A DNA stretch of 64,000 nucleotides from contig JAJDXQ010000044.1 of the NCBI GenBank assembly GCA_022823185.1, positions 1-64,000 of the forward strand, given 5' to 3'. The position numbers were made by a program, and so were the translations under genes. The notes below the pieces were generated by a model. That model was not told where the DNA came from. It searched no databases and saw only the letters and a list, made by a program, of their open reading frames with translations. Of the stretch, positions 53,311 through 61,794 are shown piece after piece (position 1 is the stretch's first letter; each line of letters starts with the position of its first letter). This stretch comes from Caldilineaceae bacterium (GTDB lineage Bacteria > Chloroflexota > Anaerolineae > Caldilineales > Caldilineaceae).

Positions 53311-54648
53311 ATGAATAAGACCTTCCCTATCCTCGATTCAGAGTCCGCCCGGGCCTCGATCCTGCGTCGCCAGCCCTGGGACGAATTCGATCTGCCGGAG
53401 GAGATTCTGGACTTCAATGAACGCATCTTTGGATCCCGTATCGGACCGGATGAGGCCGTTCGAAGGATTCTTGCCGACGTTCGTACCGGCGGCGACGAAG
53501 CGGTTCGAAGATGGACGCAAAAGCTGGACGGCGTTAACCTGGATGACCTGCGCGTCGATCCCCAAACTGTCCTGCGAGAGTCCGCAGACATCGCCCCCGA
53601 GGTTTACGATGCCCTGGTTCTGGCGGCTGAAAGAATCGAGAAGTTCCACCGCCGTCAGCCCAATCAGAGTTGGATCCATAACGACGACGATGGGACCGTC
53701 GGCCAGCTGGTACGGCCCATTGAACGCGTCGGAATCTACGTTCCCGGCGGCACCGCGCCGCTGCCCAGTACTCTGCTGATGACCGCCATACCGGCGCGAG
53801 TGGCCAACGTAGGCGAACTGGTCGTCGTCACACCGCCCCAGCGGGAAACTGGCCTACCGGACAAGGTCACCCTGGCGGCGGCGACAGTTGCCCGTGTTGA
53901 TGCCGTCTATGTTGCCGGCGGCGCGCAGGCCATCGGCGCAATGGCATACGGCACGGAAACGCTCCCCGCGGTTGACAAGATAAGCGGGCCGGGCAACCTG
54001 TTCGTCACCCTGGCGAAACGGCAGCTCTTTGGCCTAGTTGGCATCGACGGCCTGCCCGGCCCAACTGAAACTGTGATCGTAGCAGACGGCGCGGCAGACC
54101 CGCAGCTGGCCGCCGCAGACCTGCTTGCCCAGGCCGAGCATGACGTTCTTGCCAGCGCCGTGCTTCTGACGCCCAGCCGGAAACTGGCTGCCGAAGTCCA
54201 GGCCGCGGTCCACGCCCAATTGGAGCATCTGGAGCGCAGCCAGATCGCGGCCGCCACCTTTGCCCGGAGCGCAGGAATCGTTGTGACCGATTCCCTGGGC
54301 GAGGCCTTTACGCTCGCCAACGAGTACGCGCCGGAGCACCTTTGCTTACTCGTCGAAGATCCATGGCGCTGGATCGACAAGGTGCAGAATGCCGGCGGCA
54401 TCTTCCTGGGTGAACGCAGCTTCGAAGTTCTGGGTGACTATACGGCAGGTCCAAGCCATGTGATGCCCACGGGAGGCACAGCCCGCTTCGCCAGCCCAAT
54501 TAACGTGACTGATTTCGTCAAGCTCATTAGCATTATTGGCCTTAACGAGAAAGCCCTTTCCGCCATCGGCCCGGCCGCCGAGACCCTGGCCCGCACTGAA
54601 GGCCTTGGCGGGCACGCCTCGGCAGTAAGCCGTAGGTTGAATTCCTGA
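53311..54648 (+). CDS. hisD: Histidinol dehydrogenase
   Basis: A 445-residue enzyme performing the last two oxidations of histidine synthesis (L-histidinol to L-histidine, NAD and zinc). Markers are IYVPGGTAPLPSTLLMTAIP, YVAGGAQAIGAMAYGTETLP, DKISGPGN, GLPGPTETVIVAD, the zinc-site LAQAEHDVLASAVLLT, and EYAPEHLCLLV near the C-terminus, with AGPSHVMPTGG following. The length fits the family. ATG 53311 is chosen as the family N-terminus begins shortly after; the frame extends into trkA. It follows trkA by 67 bases and hisC begins 26 bases downstream. Confidence 0.95.
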   Translation: MNKTFPILDSESARASILRRQPWDEFDLPEEILDFNERIFGSRIGPDEAVRRILADVRTGGDEAVRRWTQKLDGVNLDDLRVDPQTVLRESADIAPEVYDALVLAAERIEKFHRRQPNQSWIHNDDDGTVGQLVRPIERVGIYVPGGTAPLPSTLLMTAIPARVANVGELVVVTPPQRETGLPDKVTLAAATVARVDAVYVAGGAQAIGAMAYGTETLPAVDKISGPGNLFVTLAKRQLFGLVGIDGLPGPTETVIVADGAADPQLAAADLLAQAEHDVLASAVLLTPSRKLAAEVQAAVHAQLEHLERSQIAAATFARSAGIVVTDSLGEAFTLANEYAPEHLCLLVEDPWRWIDKVQNAGGIFLGERSFEVLGDYTAGPSHVMPTGGTARFASPINVTDFVKLISIIGLNEKALSAIGPAAETLARTEGLGGHASAVSRRLNS

Positions 54649-54674
54649 ATCCCCACAGAAAACGAGTCATTGGT

Positions 54675-55847
54675 ATGCAAACAAGCACATTTCAGTCTTT
54701 GCTCAAACCGCACCTTGCAGGCCTGGAAGAGTACACGCCGATTCAACCATTCGAAGTCCTGAGCAAACGGCTTGGCGTTCCCGCCGGCGAAATCATCAAG
54801 CTGGATGCAAACGAGAACCCCTACGGCCCGCACCCTGCCGTCGCCGAGGCGCTGGCCGAGTACGCCTACTACCACATCTACCCGGACCCGCAGCAGACCG
54901 AGCTCCGACAAGCCTTGGCAATCCATCTGCAGAAAGAGCAGAGCCAGCCTGGCGCCGCCCATCCGTCAGTGCCCGTCGAGCAGATCCTTCCCAGCCACGG
55001 CACCGACGAAATCCTCGACTATCTCTGCCGTCTCTTTCTCGGGCCCGGCGACGCCATCATCAACACGCCCCCAACCTTCGGCATGTACAGTTTCGACGCC
55101 AAATTGGTCGGCGCGGAGGTCCTGGAGGTCTGGCGGACCGACGACTACCACATCAACGTCGAAGCAACCTATAATCTGGTCACCGCCGCAACGCAGGACG
55201 AGGAATCGTCCCGCCCCAAGCTGCTTTTTCTCACATCGCCAAACAACCCGACCGGAAACTGGCTGCCGGACAATGACCTGCGGCGCCTGCTGGACCTCCC
55301 TCTGATTGTGGTCCTGGACGAAGCCTACGTCGAATTCGCCTTCGAAACCAGCCGCGCTCCGTGGGTCCTGGAGCACGACAATCTAGTCATCATTCGCACG
55401 TTCTCCAAGTCCGCCGGAATCGCGGGCCTCAGGCTGGGCTACGGCATCTTTCCCGAATGGATGATGCCGGTCATCTGGAAATTTAAGCAGCCCTACAACG
55501 TCAATGTTGCCGCCACAATCGCAGGCCTCGCCAGCCTTCGACACATCGACGAGATGCAGTCAACTGTTGAAAAGATTCGCGCCGAGCGAGAGCGACTCCT
55601 CCCCGCCCTTCAGGACGTGCCCTTCCTGACGCCATACCCCTCCAGCGCAAACTTCATCCTCTGCCGCGTAGACGGCTTCAATGTCGAGGGAAGCGGCGAC
55701 GCAGCCGCCCTGAAGCTCGCGCTCGAACTGCGGGGCATACTCGTCCGCTATTATCAGAAGCCCGGTCTCGACAACTGCATTCGCATTTCGGTTGGCCGAC
55801 CAGAGCAAACGGACCGGCTTCTGGATGAGCTGCACAGGCTCGCCTGA
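54675..55847 (+). CDS. hisC: Histidinol-phosphate aminotransferase
   Basis: A 390-residue class I/II aminotransferase of the HisC type, converting imidazole-acetol phosphate to histidinol phosphate. IKLDANENPYGPHPAVAEAL is the classic N-terminal substrate motif, then SHGTDEILDYLCRLF, FLTSPNNPTGNWLPD, VLDEAYVEF and the PLP-Lys segment RTFSKSAGIAGLRLGYGI, with a C-terminal CIRISVGRPEQTDRL. ATG 54675 follows GAG. It is in an operon with hisD; other his genes are not in the window. Confidence 0.95.
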   Translation: MQTSTFQSLLKPHLAGLEEYTPIQPFEVLSKRLGVPAGEIIKLDANENPYGPHPAVAEALAEYAYYHIYPDPQQTELRQALAIHLQKEQSQPGAAHPSVPVEQILPSHGTDEILDYLCRLFLGPGDAIINTPPTFGMYSFDAKLVGAEVLEVWRTDDYHINVEATYNLVTAATQDEESSRPKLLFLTSPNNPTGNWLPDNDLRRLLDLPLIVVLDEAYVEFAFETSRAPWVLEHDNLVIIRTFSKSAGIAGLRLGYGIFPEWMMPVIWKFKQPYNVNVAATIAGLASLRHIDEMQSTVEKIRAERERLLPALQDVPFLTPYPSSANFILCRVDGFNVEGSGDAAALKLALELRGILVRYYQKPGLDNCIRISVGRPEQTDRLLDELHRLA

Positions 55848-56111
55848 AGGGCCTCCTACCCCGCCAACCCAATTTGGAGACGGCGTACCCGCCTTCCGCG
55901 ATCTGTCCTCGGGTTGCCTGGCGCCGACTCTCGCTTCGCTGCAAATCACGCTGGCTTCCTTTCCAACGAAGCGATTCTCTGATTGGAGCTGCCAACACTA
56001 CGGAACAGACAGTGTTGCCTGCCCCCGGGGCGCCGCCAATGAAGAAAAACCTGGCGGACATTGATAGCGATCCCACAGAAAAGAGAGGCTTTGAGTGGTT
56101 AAATTCACTCT

Positions 56112-56762
56112 ATGCCATTGGACAGCGAGGACCTGCCAACAGTTTATCTCTTTGCCGAAGACCCCCTCAGCCGGCACGGCCTCGCAGCCATTCTTGATCT
56201 GGAACCGGCCATAGCCACAGTGCTTGTTGAGTCTCCAACTCAACTGACGCAGTACGCGGTTAGGAGCGCGAATGTCCTGCTCTGGGATATGGGATGGGAC
56301 TTTCCGGCTGCTGACTCAGATGGCGTCTATGACACGATTACCGACCTGGTTGAGGACGGTCTGCCGGTCATCGCCATACTACCCGACGGCGAGGCCCCCA
56401 GCACTGCCCGCCAGATGGGCGTTGCCGGGATACTCTCCCGGAATATCAAGGCACGTCAACTGCGTGCCGCTCTGTACGCTGCCTCCGAAGGCCTGTCGGT
56501 TACCGACCCGGCACTGAACACGCCGGCAGACTTGCCGTCCCCCACTTCAATGAAATCCATTCCTGATCCCCCCACACCAAGAGAACGGGAAGTGTTGGCC
56601 TTGCTGGCCGAAGGCCTCACGAATCGCGCCATAGGTGTACGGCTGGGCATCAGCGAGAACACTGCCAAATTCCACGTACAGTCAGTCCTCTCCAAGCTGG
56701 GAGTCAGCAGTCGTACGGAAGCCGTCGTCCAGGCGACCAGGCTGGGGCTTCTCATCCTCTGA
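56112..56762 (+). CDS. LuxR-family response regulator with atypical receiver
   Basis: A 216-residue regulator. Residues 9-130 look like a receiver (VYLFAEDPLSRHGLAAIL, VLLWDMGWDF with the phospho-acceptor Asp 59, GVAGILSRNI). The Lys that normally follows the fifth strand (as in GYLLK) is replaced by Arg in ILSRN, so phosphorylation signalling may be weakened. Residues about 150-215 are a LuxR-type DNA-binding domain (LTPREREVLALLAEG-like TPREREVLALLAEGLTNRAI, LGISENTAKFHVQSVLSKLG). No sensor kinase gene is nearby. The start has no clear ribosome-binding site, so it could be leaderless. The 264-base gap before it (55848-56111) holds no other gene. Confidence 0.87.
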   Translation: MPLDSEDLPTVYLFAEDPLSRHGLAAILDLEPAIATVLVESPTQLTQYAVRSANVLLWDMGWDFPAADSDGVYDTITDLVEDGLPVIAILPDGEAPSTARQMGVAGILSRNIKARQLRAALYAASEGLSVTDPALNTPADLPSPTSMKSIPDPPTPREREVLALLAEGLTNRAIGVRLGISENTAKFHVQSVLSKLGVSSRTEAVVQATRLGLLIL

Positions 56763-56967
56763 CAGCTGCAATTCCCTTCGTAGCAGTGCCGCGTGTCTTG
56801 CAGTGTGCAATCACTGCGATCCCCAATCCACCTACCCGAATTGGCGGGTTCCTCCTGCCAATTCTGCAGATGTAATGATGAATGACCTGCACTACCATTG
56901 AAGATGCAGCAACAAAAACGATTGTCGAAGTGTAGCCCCAAATGGAAAGTTTGGAACGGAGAGAAAA

Positions 56968-57867
56968 ATGTCCCAACAGTTTAAAGCATTAACTGAAGGA
57001 ATGGCCTCTGTCGTCCAATCTGCAGGACAGAGCGTCGTGCAGGTGAACGGTCGTCGCCGACTTCCCGCAAGTGGGATCGTCTGGTCCGCAGACGGCGTGA
57101 TCGTAACCGCAAATCACGTGGTCAGATCCGAGAACATTCGAGTCGGTCTTCCCGGCGGCGAACAGGTGGAAGCGACTCTGATCGGGCGGGACCCCGGCAC
57201 TGATATTGCCGCATTACGGGTCGGACGAGCAGCGCTTGCCGCCAGCGAATGGGCGCAAGAAGAAGAGTTGCGTGTAGGCGCCCTGGTATTCGCTCTTGGC
57301 CGGCCGGGATCAGGCGTCCAGGCCTCTTTGGGCATACTCAGCGCCCTGGGAGGGGAGTGGCGAATCCATGGAGGAGGCAGAATCAGCCACTACGTGCGCG
57401 CCGACCTGGTCATGTACCCCGGCTTTTCGGGCGGCCCCGTCATCGACGCCGGAGGACGTGTCGTCGGCATGGCGACCTCCGCTCTGAGTCGCGATGGTGG
57501 CATCGCGCTGACCCGCACGACCGTTGAGCCAACGGTAGAAGCCTTAATGAAACATGGCACGGTTCGCCGGGGCTACCTGGGCGTAGGTGTTCAGACCGTT
57601 CAACTGCCACCTAATATGCGCAAAGAACTGGAACAAGATACCGGCGTGCTCCTCAACTCCGTTGCGACCGCAAGCCCTGCCGAAAAAGGGGGCCTGGTGG
57701 TCGGCGACATCCTCGTCAAACTTGACGGTGATGCGATCCTCAGCCCTGACGACCTTGAGGTCGTGCTTCGAAGCGACCTGACCGGCCAAGCAACAGATCT
57801 GCAGCTCATTCGCGGCGGCGCGTTGCAGGAACTGAAGGTCGAGATCGAACTCGGAGAGGAGCGGTAA
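56968..57867 (+). CDS. HtrA/DegP-like serine protease with PDZ domain
   Basis: A 299-residue trypsin-like protease. The catalytic triad is H50 in VIVTANHVV, D79 in DPGTDIAALRV and S154 in YPGFSGGPVID, where GFSGGP replaces the usual GNSGGP. A single PDZ domain follows (residues about 205-295, GYLGVGVQTVQLP, SPAEKGGLVVGDILVKLDGD). There is no signal peptide or membrane anchor, so unlike DegP it would be cytoplasmic. GGAGAG lies nine bases before ATG 56968. It ends five bases before an ABC ATPase fragment. Confidence 0.92.
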   Translation: MSQQFKALTEGMASVVQSAGQSVVQVNGRRRLPASGIVWSADGVIVTANHVVRSENIRVGLPGGEQVEATLIGRDPGTDIAALRVGRAALAASEWAQEEELRVGALVFALGRPGSGVQASLGILSALGGEWRIHGGGRISHYVRADLVMYPGFSGGPVIDAGGRVVGMATSALSRDGGIALTRTTVEPTVEALMKHGTVRRGYLGVGVQTVQLPPNMRKELEQDTGVLLNSVATASPAEKGGLVVGDILVKLDGDAILSPDDLEVVLRSDLTGQATDLQLIRGGALQELKVEIELGEER

Positions 57868-57872
57868 CGGAA

Positions 57873-58016
57873 ATGAACAACGAATTCGCGATTCAAGCCA
57901 ACTCTCTCTCACGCAGTTTCGGCGCCGTCAAAGCAGTCGAATCAGTCAACCTCGCGATTTCCAACGGTGAGCTCTACGGCTTTCTTGGCCCGAACACGTC
58001 TGTTCTCGTTGCATGA
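57873..58016 (+). pseudogene. ABC transporter ATP-binding protein fragment, cut at Walker A
   Basis: A 47-codon frame reading as the N-terminus of an ABC-2-type ATPase: SLSRSFGAVKAVESVNLAIS, then NGELYGFLGPN. The next residues should be GAGKTT of the Walker A loop, but the frame reads TSVLVA and stops (TGA 58014-58016). None of the rest of the ATPase is present downstream in any frame. It begins five bases after the HtrA stop, with GGAGCGGTAACGG before the ATG, so the intact gene was probably translationally coupled to the protease. It is a broken remnant, most simply a deletion with its right edge near 58000. Confidence 0.85.
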
Positions 58017-58025
58017 GGCCTTTTT

Positions 58026-58577
58026 CTAATTCTCCGTCACAAATTTTAGAAGCGCGGCCTCCCCCAGTGAAAGCGGCAGGCGCTGGACCTCCATGCGCGG
58101 CCGAAACTCGGCGCCCAACTCGTAGCCGCCGACCTCCATAGCCTCCGGGAAATGACTGTCTGCCTCCGCCCTGTATAGCAGATGAAGAAAGTCCGGATAG
58201 GGGTAGGAGTAATCCGCCGGCCTTGGTGAGTGGATGTGAAAGTGAAACATGCCCATCAGGACCGGTTCACCTCGAACGCTCCAGCCAGTTTCCTCCAGCA
58301 GTTCCCTCACCAACGCCTCCCGCGGCGCCTCGCCTTCATCCACACGCCCACCGGGGAGAATATGCTCTCCGTCCGGATCCCGAACGACCATTATCCGGGA
58401 GCCGCGCGTCAGCAAAGCTCTGACCGAAGTTACCAAGTCTGCCGGAGGAAAGTCAGCCTCTGCCAGCGCGTATGTGGCTCGCGTCTGACGGAGTTCAATA
58501 TCCCCTCCCAGCCAGTCCTGCCGTTCCTCAACAGAAGGAGACCTTCCGTTCAGGAAGGCCTTCAATCTCTCATCCAT
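58026..58577 (-). CDS. NUDIX hydrolase
   Basis: A 183-residue NUDIX protein. The full box GX5EX7REUXEEXGU is present at residues 77-99 (GRVDEGEAPREALVRELLEE, then TGW), followed by substrate-side strands LMGMFHFH and YPYPDFLHLLYR. The N-terminal 50 residues are an extra segment with ALAEADFPPADLVTSVRALL. The start is ATG 58577 (MDERLKAFL); the frame extends into the exonuclease gene. NUDIX proteins cleave nucleoside diphosphates linked to another moiety, and the exact substrate is unknown. It follows the exonuclease gene by 29 bases and is convergent with the ABC fragment. Confidence 0.88.
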   Translation of the reverse strand: MDERLKAFLNGRSPSVEERQDWLGGDIELRQTRATYALAEADFPPADLVTSVRALLTRGSRIMVVRDPDGEHILPGGRVDEGEAPREALVRELLEETGWSVRGEPVLMGMFHFHIHSPRPADYSYPYPDFLHLLYRAEADSHFPEAMEVGGYELGAEFRPRMEVQRLPLSLGEAALLKFVTEN

Positions 58578-58606
58578 TTCAAGCTGCCCCGGCAATTTTC
58601 TGAAAC

Positions 58607-59170
58607 TCAAGGAGTATCGGTGAGGCCAGCCATATATCGAAAGATTGCGCAGGTCAACCTGGCATCGCCGACGGCTCGATGGCTGTTCGGCAGCGCAATG
58701 CCGCACTGCCGGCCGGCATTCTCAAGACTTTGCCATTTTGCGTTTCGTACACCCAGGCGCTCCCCGTAGTACCGGGCATACATCTTCATCACGCAGAAGG
58801 CGCTCCCTCCCAATTCCTCCCAAGGCAGTCCATGCTGCCGGTGCGACTGCCTCATCATGCGCAGATCAAAATCTGCGTTGAAAATGCCGACGCGCCGACC
58901 CCCGACCAACTGCCTGACGTCTGGCCAGATCTCTGCCCACGTAGGGGCATCGCTGACCATCTCGTTCGAGATCCCGTGTACGGCGATGGCGTCAGCCGGG
59001 ATGCGCAGTCGAGGCCGCACCAAACTTTCAAAAACCGTCCTGCCTTCCGCGTCAACAACACCAATTTCAACAATCTCGGCGCTCTCGCTGAGACCAGTCG
59101 TTTCAGTATCGAAAAAAAGTGGGCAGTCCTGAAATATGGCGCGCGCCCGCGCCTTCGCACTCTGGGTCAT
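58607..59170 (-). CDS. 3'-5' exonuclease, DnaQ-like (DEDDh)
   Basis: A 187-residue exonuclease. ExoI is FFDTETTGL (Asp 21, Glu 23), ExoII is VGIFNADFDLRMM, and ExoIII SHRAVGDARLTCAI gives the H-x4-D of the DEDDh group. VHGISNEMV is the usual intermediate strand. It has only the nuclease domain, without polymerase or helicase parts, so it could be a proofreading subunit or a housekeeping 3'-end nuclease. ATG 59170 starts MTQSAKARA. It is probably co-transcribed with the NUDIX gene. Confidence 0.9.
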   Translation of the reverse strand: MTQSAKARARAIFQDCPLFFDTETTGLSESAEIVEIGVVDAEGRTVFESLVRPRLRIPADAIAVHGISNEMVSDAPTWAEIWPDVRQLVGGRRVGIFNADFDLRMMRQSHRQHGLPWEELGGSAFCVMKMYARYYGERLGVRNAKWQSLENAGRQCGIALPNSHRAVGDARLTCAIFRYMAGLTDTP

Positions 59171-59336
59171 GGTAGGTCATGCTCGTCTGGTGGTAAGGAA
59201 GTCGCGAGGGCAAGAGGAATTCTTGCGAGGAGGCCCACCTGGAAGCTCGAACGGTCGGGGCTCTTTGAGCCGGCAACGCCCCAATATCTGAAGCGACAGT
59301 TCTCTCTCGGTGAAGCATCACAATTGGTTCTATGCT

Positions 59337-60332
59337 TTAGTTCGGCAAGGCTACCGGCTCCCCCCGCCGTGACGAATCGTAGGCAGCCAGTGCAACTTCC
59401 AGAGCCCGCTGTCCGTCCTCGCCACTAACGGAAGGCTCCCGGTCCGCGCGGAGCATGTCCACGAAGTCGGCGACCAGACCCTCGTCGCCGCTGCTGCCCC
59501 AGTTCACCCAGGAGGTCTTGCCGTCTTCCTCTGAACTGACCTGAAGATTCTGCTCAAAGGCGTCGACACTGATCAACCCATTTTCCCCGAGGACATCCAG
59601 CTTCACGTCTCCCCATGTGGGGTAGCTCTCCGGCCGAGACCAGCTCGTGTCCAGCGTGCCGAAGACGCCGTTGGCGAGTCGGAAGCTCAGCAGTCCCACA
59701 TCGTCGATTCCCAAGCCGGGATGCAGGAGTTCGTGGCCGACCTCAGCGTAGACTTCCTCAACTTCCGTGTCCCAGAACCAGCGAAGCAGATCGATTACGT
59801 GCACAGTGTGATCAAGCACGGCTCCGCCGCCGGCCAGTTTGTGATCAACAAACCAGCGGCCCGGCATCGAGCCGTGATTGGTGGTCTTGACGCTGTAGAT
59901 TTCACCCAGTACGCCCATGTCGAGCTGCTGCTTCAACTCAATCACCGGCGGGGCGAAGCGCATCGGAAAGGCAATCTGCAGTTTCGTGTTTGTCTCCCGA
60001 CAGCGGTCAATCATCGCCTGGCCGTCTTCGAGCGTCGTGGCAATGGGCTTCTCGCAAAGGATGCCTTGAACGCGACCGGCAGACTCCAGAACCAGCGGCG
60101 CGTGCAGCGCATTTTCTGAACAGATGATCACGCCGTCCAAATCCTGATCCAGGAGGCCGTCAACCCGTCTGAAATAGGGCGCCTTGCACTGGGCGGCAAA
60201 CCGGCCGCCCCGATCGTAGTCGTCGTCGTAGATCCCCGCAATGGCCACGCCTTCCATCTGGCTCAGGAAATGGAGGTAGCTGACCGCGTGCATGTGGGCA
60301 AAGCTGAGCATGCCGATTCGAATGTCTGACAT
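59337..60332 (-). CDS. Gfo/Idh/MocA-family oxidoreductase
   Basis: A 331-residue member. The Rossmann part starts RIGMLSFAHMHAVSYLHFL, a degenerate form of GxGxxG lacking two of the glycines. Catalytic Lys is in GILCEKPIATTLEDGQAMID, and LAGGGAVLDHTVHVIDLLRWFW holds the GGxxxDxxxH motif with both Asp and His. FRLANGVFGTLDTSWSRP is typical. ATG 60332 has AGGGAA upstream. First in a run of three MocA genes on this strand. Confidence 0.92.
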   Translation of the reverse strand: MSDIRIGMLSFAHMHAVSYLHFLSQMEGVAIAGIYDDDYDRGGRFAAQCKAPYFRRVDGLLDQDLDGVIICSENALHAPLVLESAGRVQGILCEKPIATTLEDGQAMIDRCRETNTKLQIAFPMRFAPPVIELKQQLDMGVLGEIYSVKTTNHGSMPGRWFVDHKLAGGGAVLDHTVHVIDLLRWFWDTEVEEVYAEVGHELLHPGLGIDDVGLLSFRLANGVFGTLDTSWSRPESYPTWGDVKLDVLGENGLISVDAFEQNLQVSSEEDGKTSWVNWGSSGDEGLVADFVDMLRADREPSVSGEDGQRALEVALAAYDSSRRGEPVALPN

Positions 60333-60465
60333 CTAATGAAGTTCCCTTTACTTTGGCCGAGACTCTATCCCTGTGTCAATTGATCGGTAACCAAACTGTT
60401 TTGCGAAGTGGACGCGGCGCGCAAGACAAAACAGGCCCACTGCATGCAATCGCCGCAGGACTGTC

Positions 60466-61479
60466 CTACCTGATTGTAACTGCCTTCCCTTTCTCCAGGC
60501 TTTCGATTGCGGCCCGTGAGATTTTCACCGCCATCAGCCCGTCATAGGGTGAAACAAGGAAAGGTTCATTCGCCTCAACGCATCGTACAAAGTGAGCAAG
60601 CTCAGCGTAGTAGGGGTCGTGCTGGGGCGCCGTAGGTGAGCTTCCCGATGAAGCCAGGCTCCCGTCCTCCTGCTCGAGAGCCACTTCCACCGGCGGCCTC
60701 GTTCGCGAGTCCCACTCGATCAGCCCTCCCGAACCAGCGATTTCGATGCGCGTCGCGAAGCGCCCGCGAGGGTAAGACCAGCTGCCTTCGATATGGCCGA
60801 CGGCTCCATTTGCAAATCGAACGGTGAGCAGCGCGTGGTCCTTCGGTTCCTTGCCCGCGAACATCATGCCGCGCGCAAACACCCGCTCGATCTCGCCGAA
60901 GCACCAGCGCTGGTAGTCGATGTCGTGAATGCAGAGATCGAGCAGCACGCCGCCGCTCTGCGCAAAGTCGGCGTAGTAGCTGGTGATGGCCAGGCCCTTG
61001 CGCCAGCCGGCGCCGGAATCAGGGAAGCTGCCGCTGCGCACAGTTCGGATCACGCCCGGCGCGCCAATGGCCCCGCTGTCCAGCACCTCCTTGGCCTTGG
61101 CGAACTGGGGAAAGAACCGCACAACCATCGCGACAAACAGGGGCGTGCCCGTTCGTTCGGCTACCTCTACGATCCGCTCGCAGTCCGCAACGCTGTTGGC
61201 CAGGGGCTTCTCGCAAACGGTGGGCAGACCCGCCTCCAACGCGGCCACCACCGGCCCGATGTGCGCCGTGCCCGGCGTACATACGTCCACATAGTCCACG
61301 GCATCGAACAACTCGTCCATGCTACTGAACGCCTTGCCGCCGGACCGTTGAACTGCACGCTGGGCGGCATCCTCGATAATGTCGTAAAAACCGGCCAGTT
61401 CAACGCCTGGCATCTGGTTCCAGCGGTCGGCGTGTGTTCTGGAAATCCCGCCGGCTCCGACGATTCCGACTCGTCGCAT
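60466..61479 (-). CDS. Gfo/Idh/MocA-family oxidoreductase
   Basis: A 337-residue member with a clear dinucleotide motif GIVGAGGISRTHADRW (residues 4-19), the catalytic-Lys strand PTVCEKPLANSVADCERIV and the GGxxxDxxxH motif in GGVLLDLCIHDIDYQRWCFG. VRFANGAVGHIEGSWSYP follows. ATG 61479 after GGGAGAG. It is distinct in sequence from the neighbouring members. Confidence 0.94.
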   Translation of the reverse strand: MRRVGIVGAGGISRTHADRWNQMPGVELAGFYDIIEDAAQRAVQRSGGKAFSSMDELFDAVDYVDVCTPGTAHIGPVVAALEAGLPTVCEKPLANSVADCERIVEVAERTGTPLFVAMVVRFFPQFAKAKEVLDSGAIGAPGVIRTVRSGSFPDSGAGWRKGLAITSYYADFAQSGGVLLDLCIHDIDYQRWCFGEIERVFARGMMFAGKEPKDHALLTVRFANGAVGHIEGSWSYPRGRFATRIEIAGSGGLIEWDSRTRPPVEVALEQEDGSLASSGSSPTAPQHDPYYAELAHFVRCVEANEPFLVSPYDGLMAVKISRAAIESLEKGKAVTIR

Positions 61480-61794
61480 CTAAATCTCTCCCCGATTCGG
61501 TCTGCAGGTATTGATGAGGTCCCTTACGTTTCGCCAAATGTGAATTGAAGCAGCTTTCTGTGCCCGTTCCAAATCGCTGACGTGGTCTATCATTTTGTTG
61601 GCGTAATCGTTGCCAGCGGTCGATGAAGGCAGGGGCGTTCAATATTGTGAGTAGGTCTCGATCTTTGCATCTACAGCCCGACATAACTCCAAAAATACCA
61701 TCACATCGTCACTACTGTGGCAACCACCGCAGAAGAGTCAAGGACAGATTCCAACATAACATTGACTCTCGTCAGACCATTCCACGATCCCCGG
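61480..61794. other. Intergenic region, nothing recognised
   Basis: About 315 bases between two minus-strand MocA genes. No gene, hairpin with T-run or promoter of good quality was seen. The ribosome-binding site GGGAGAG of the gene at 60466 is at its left edge. Confidence 0.5.
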
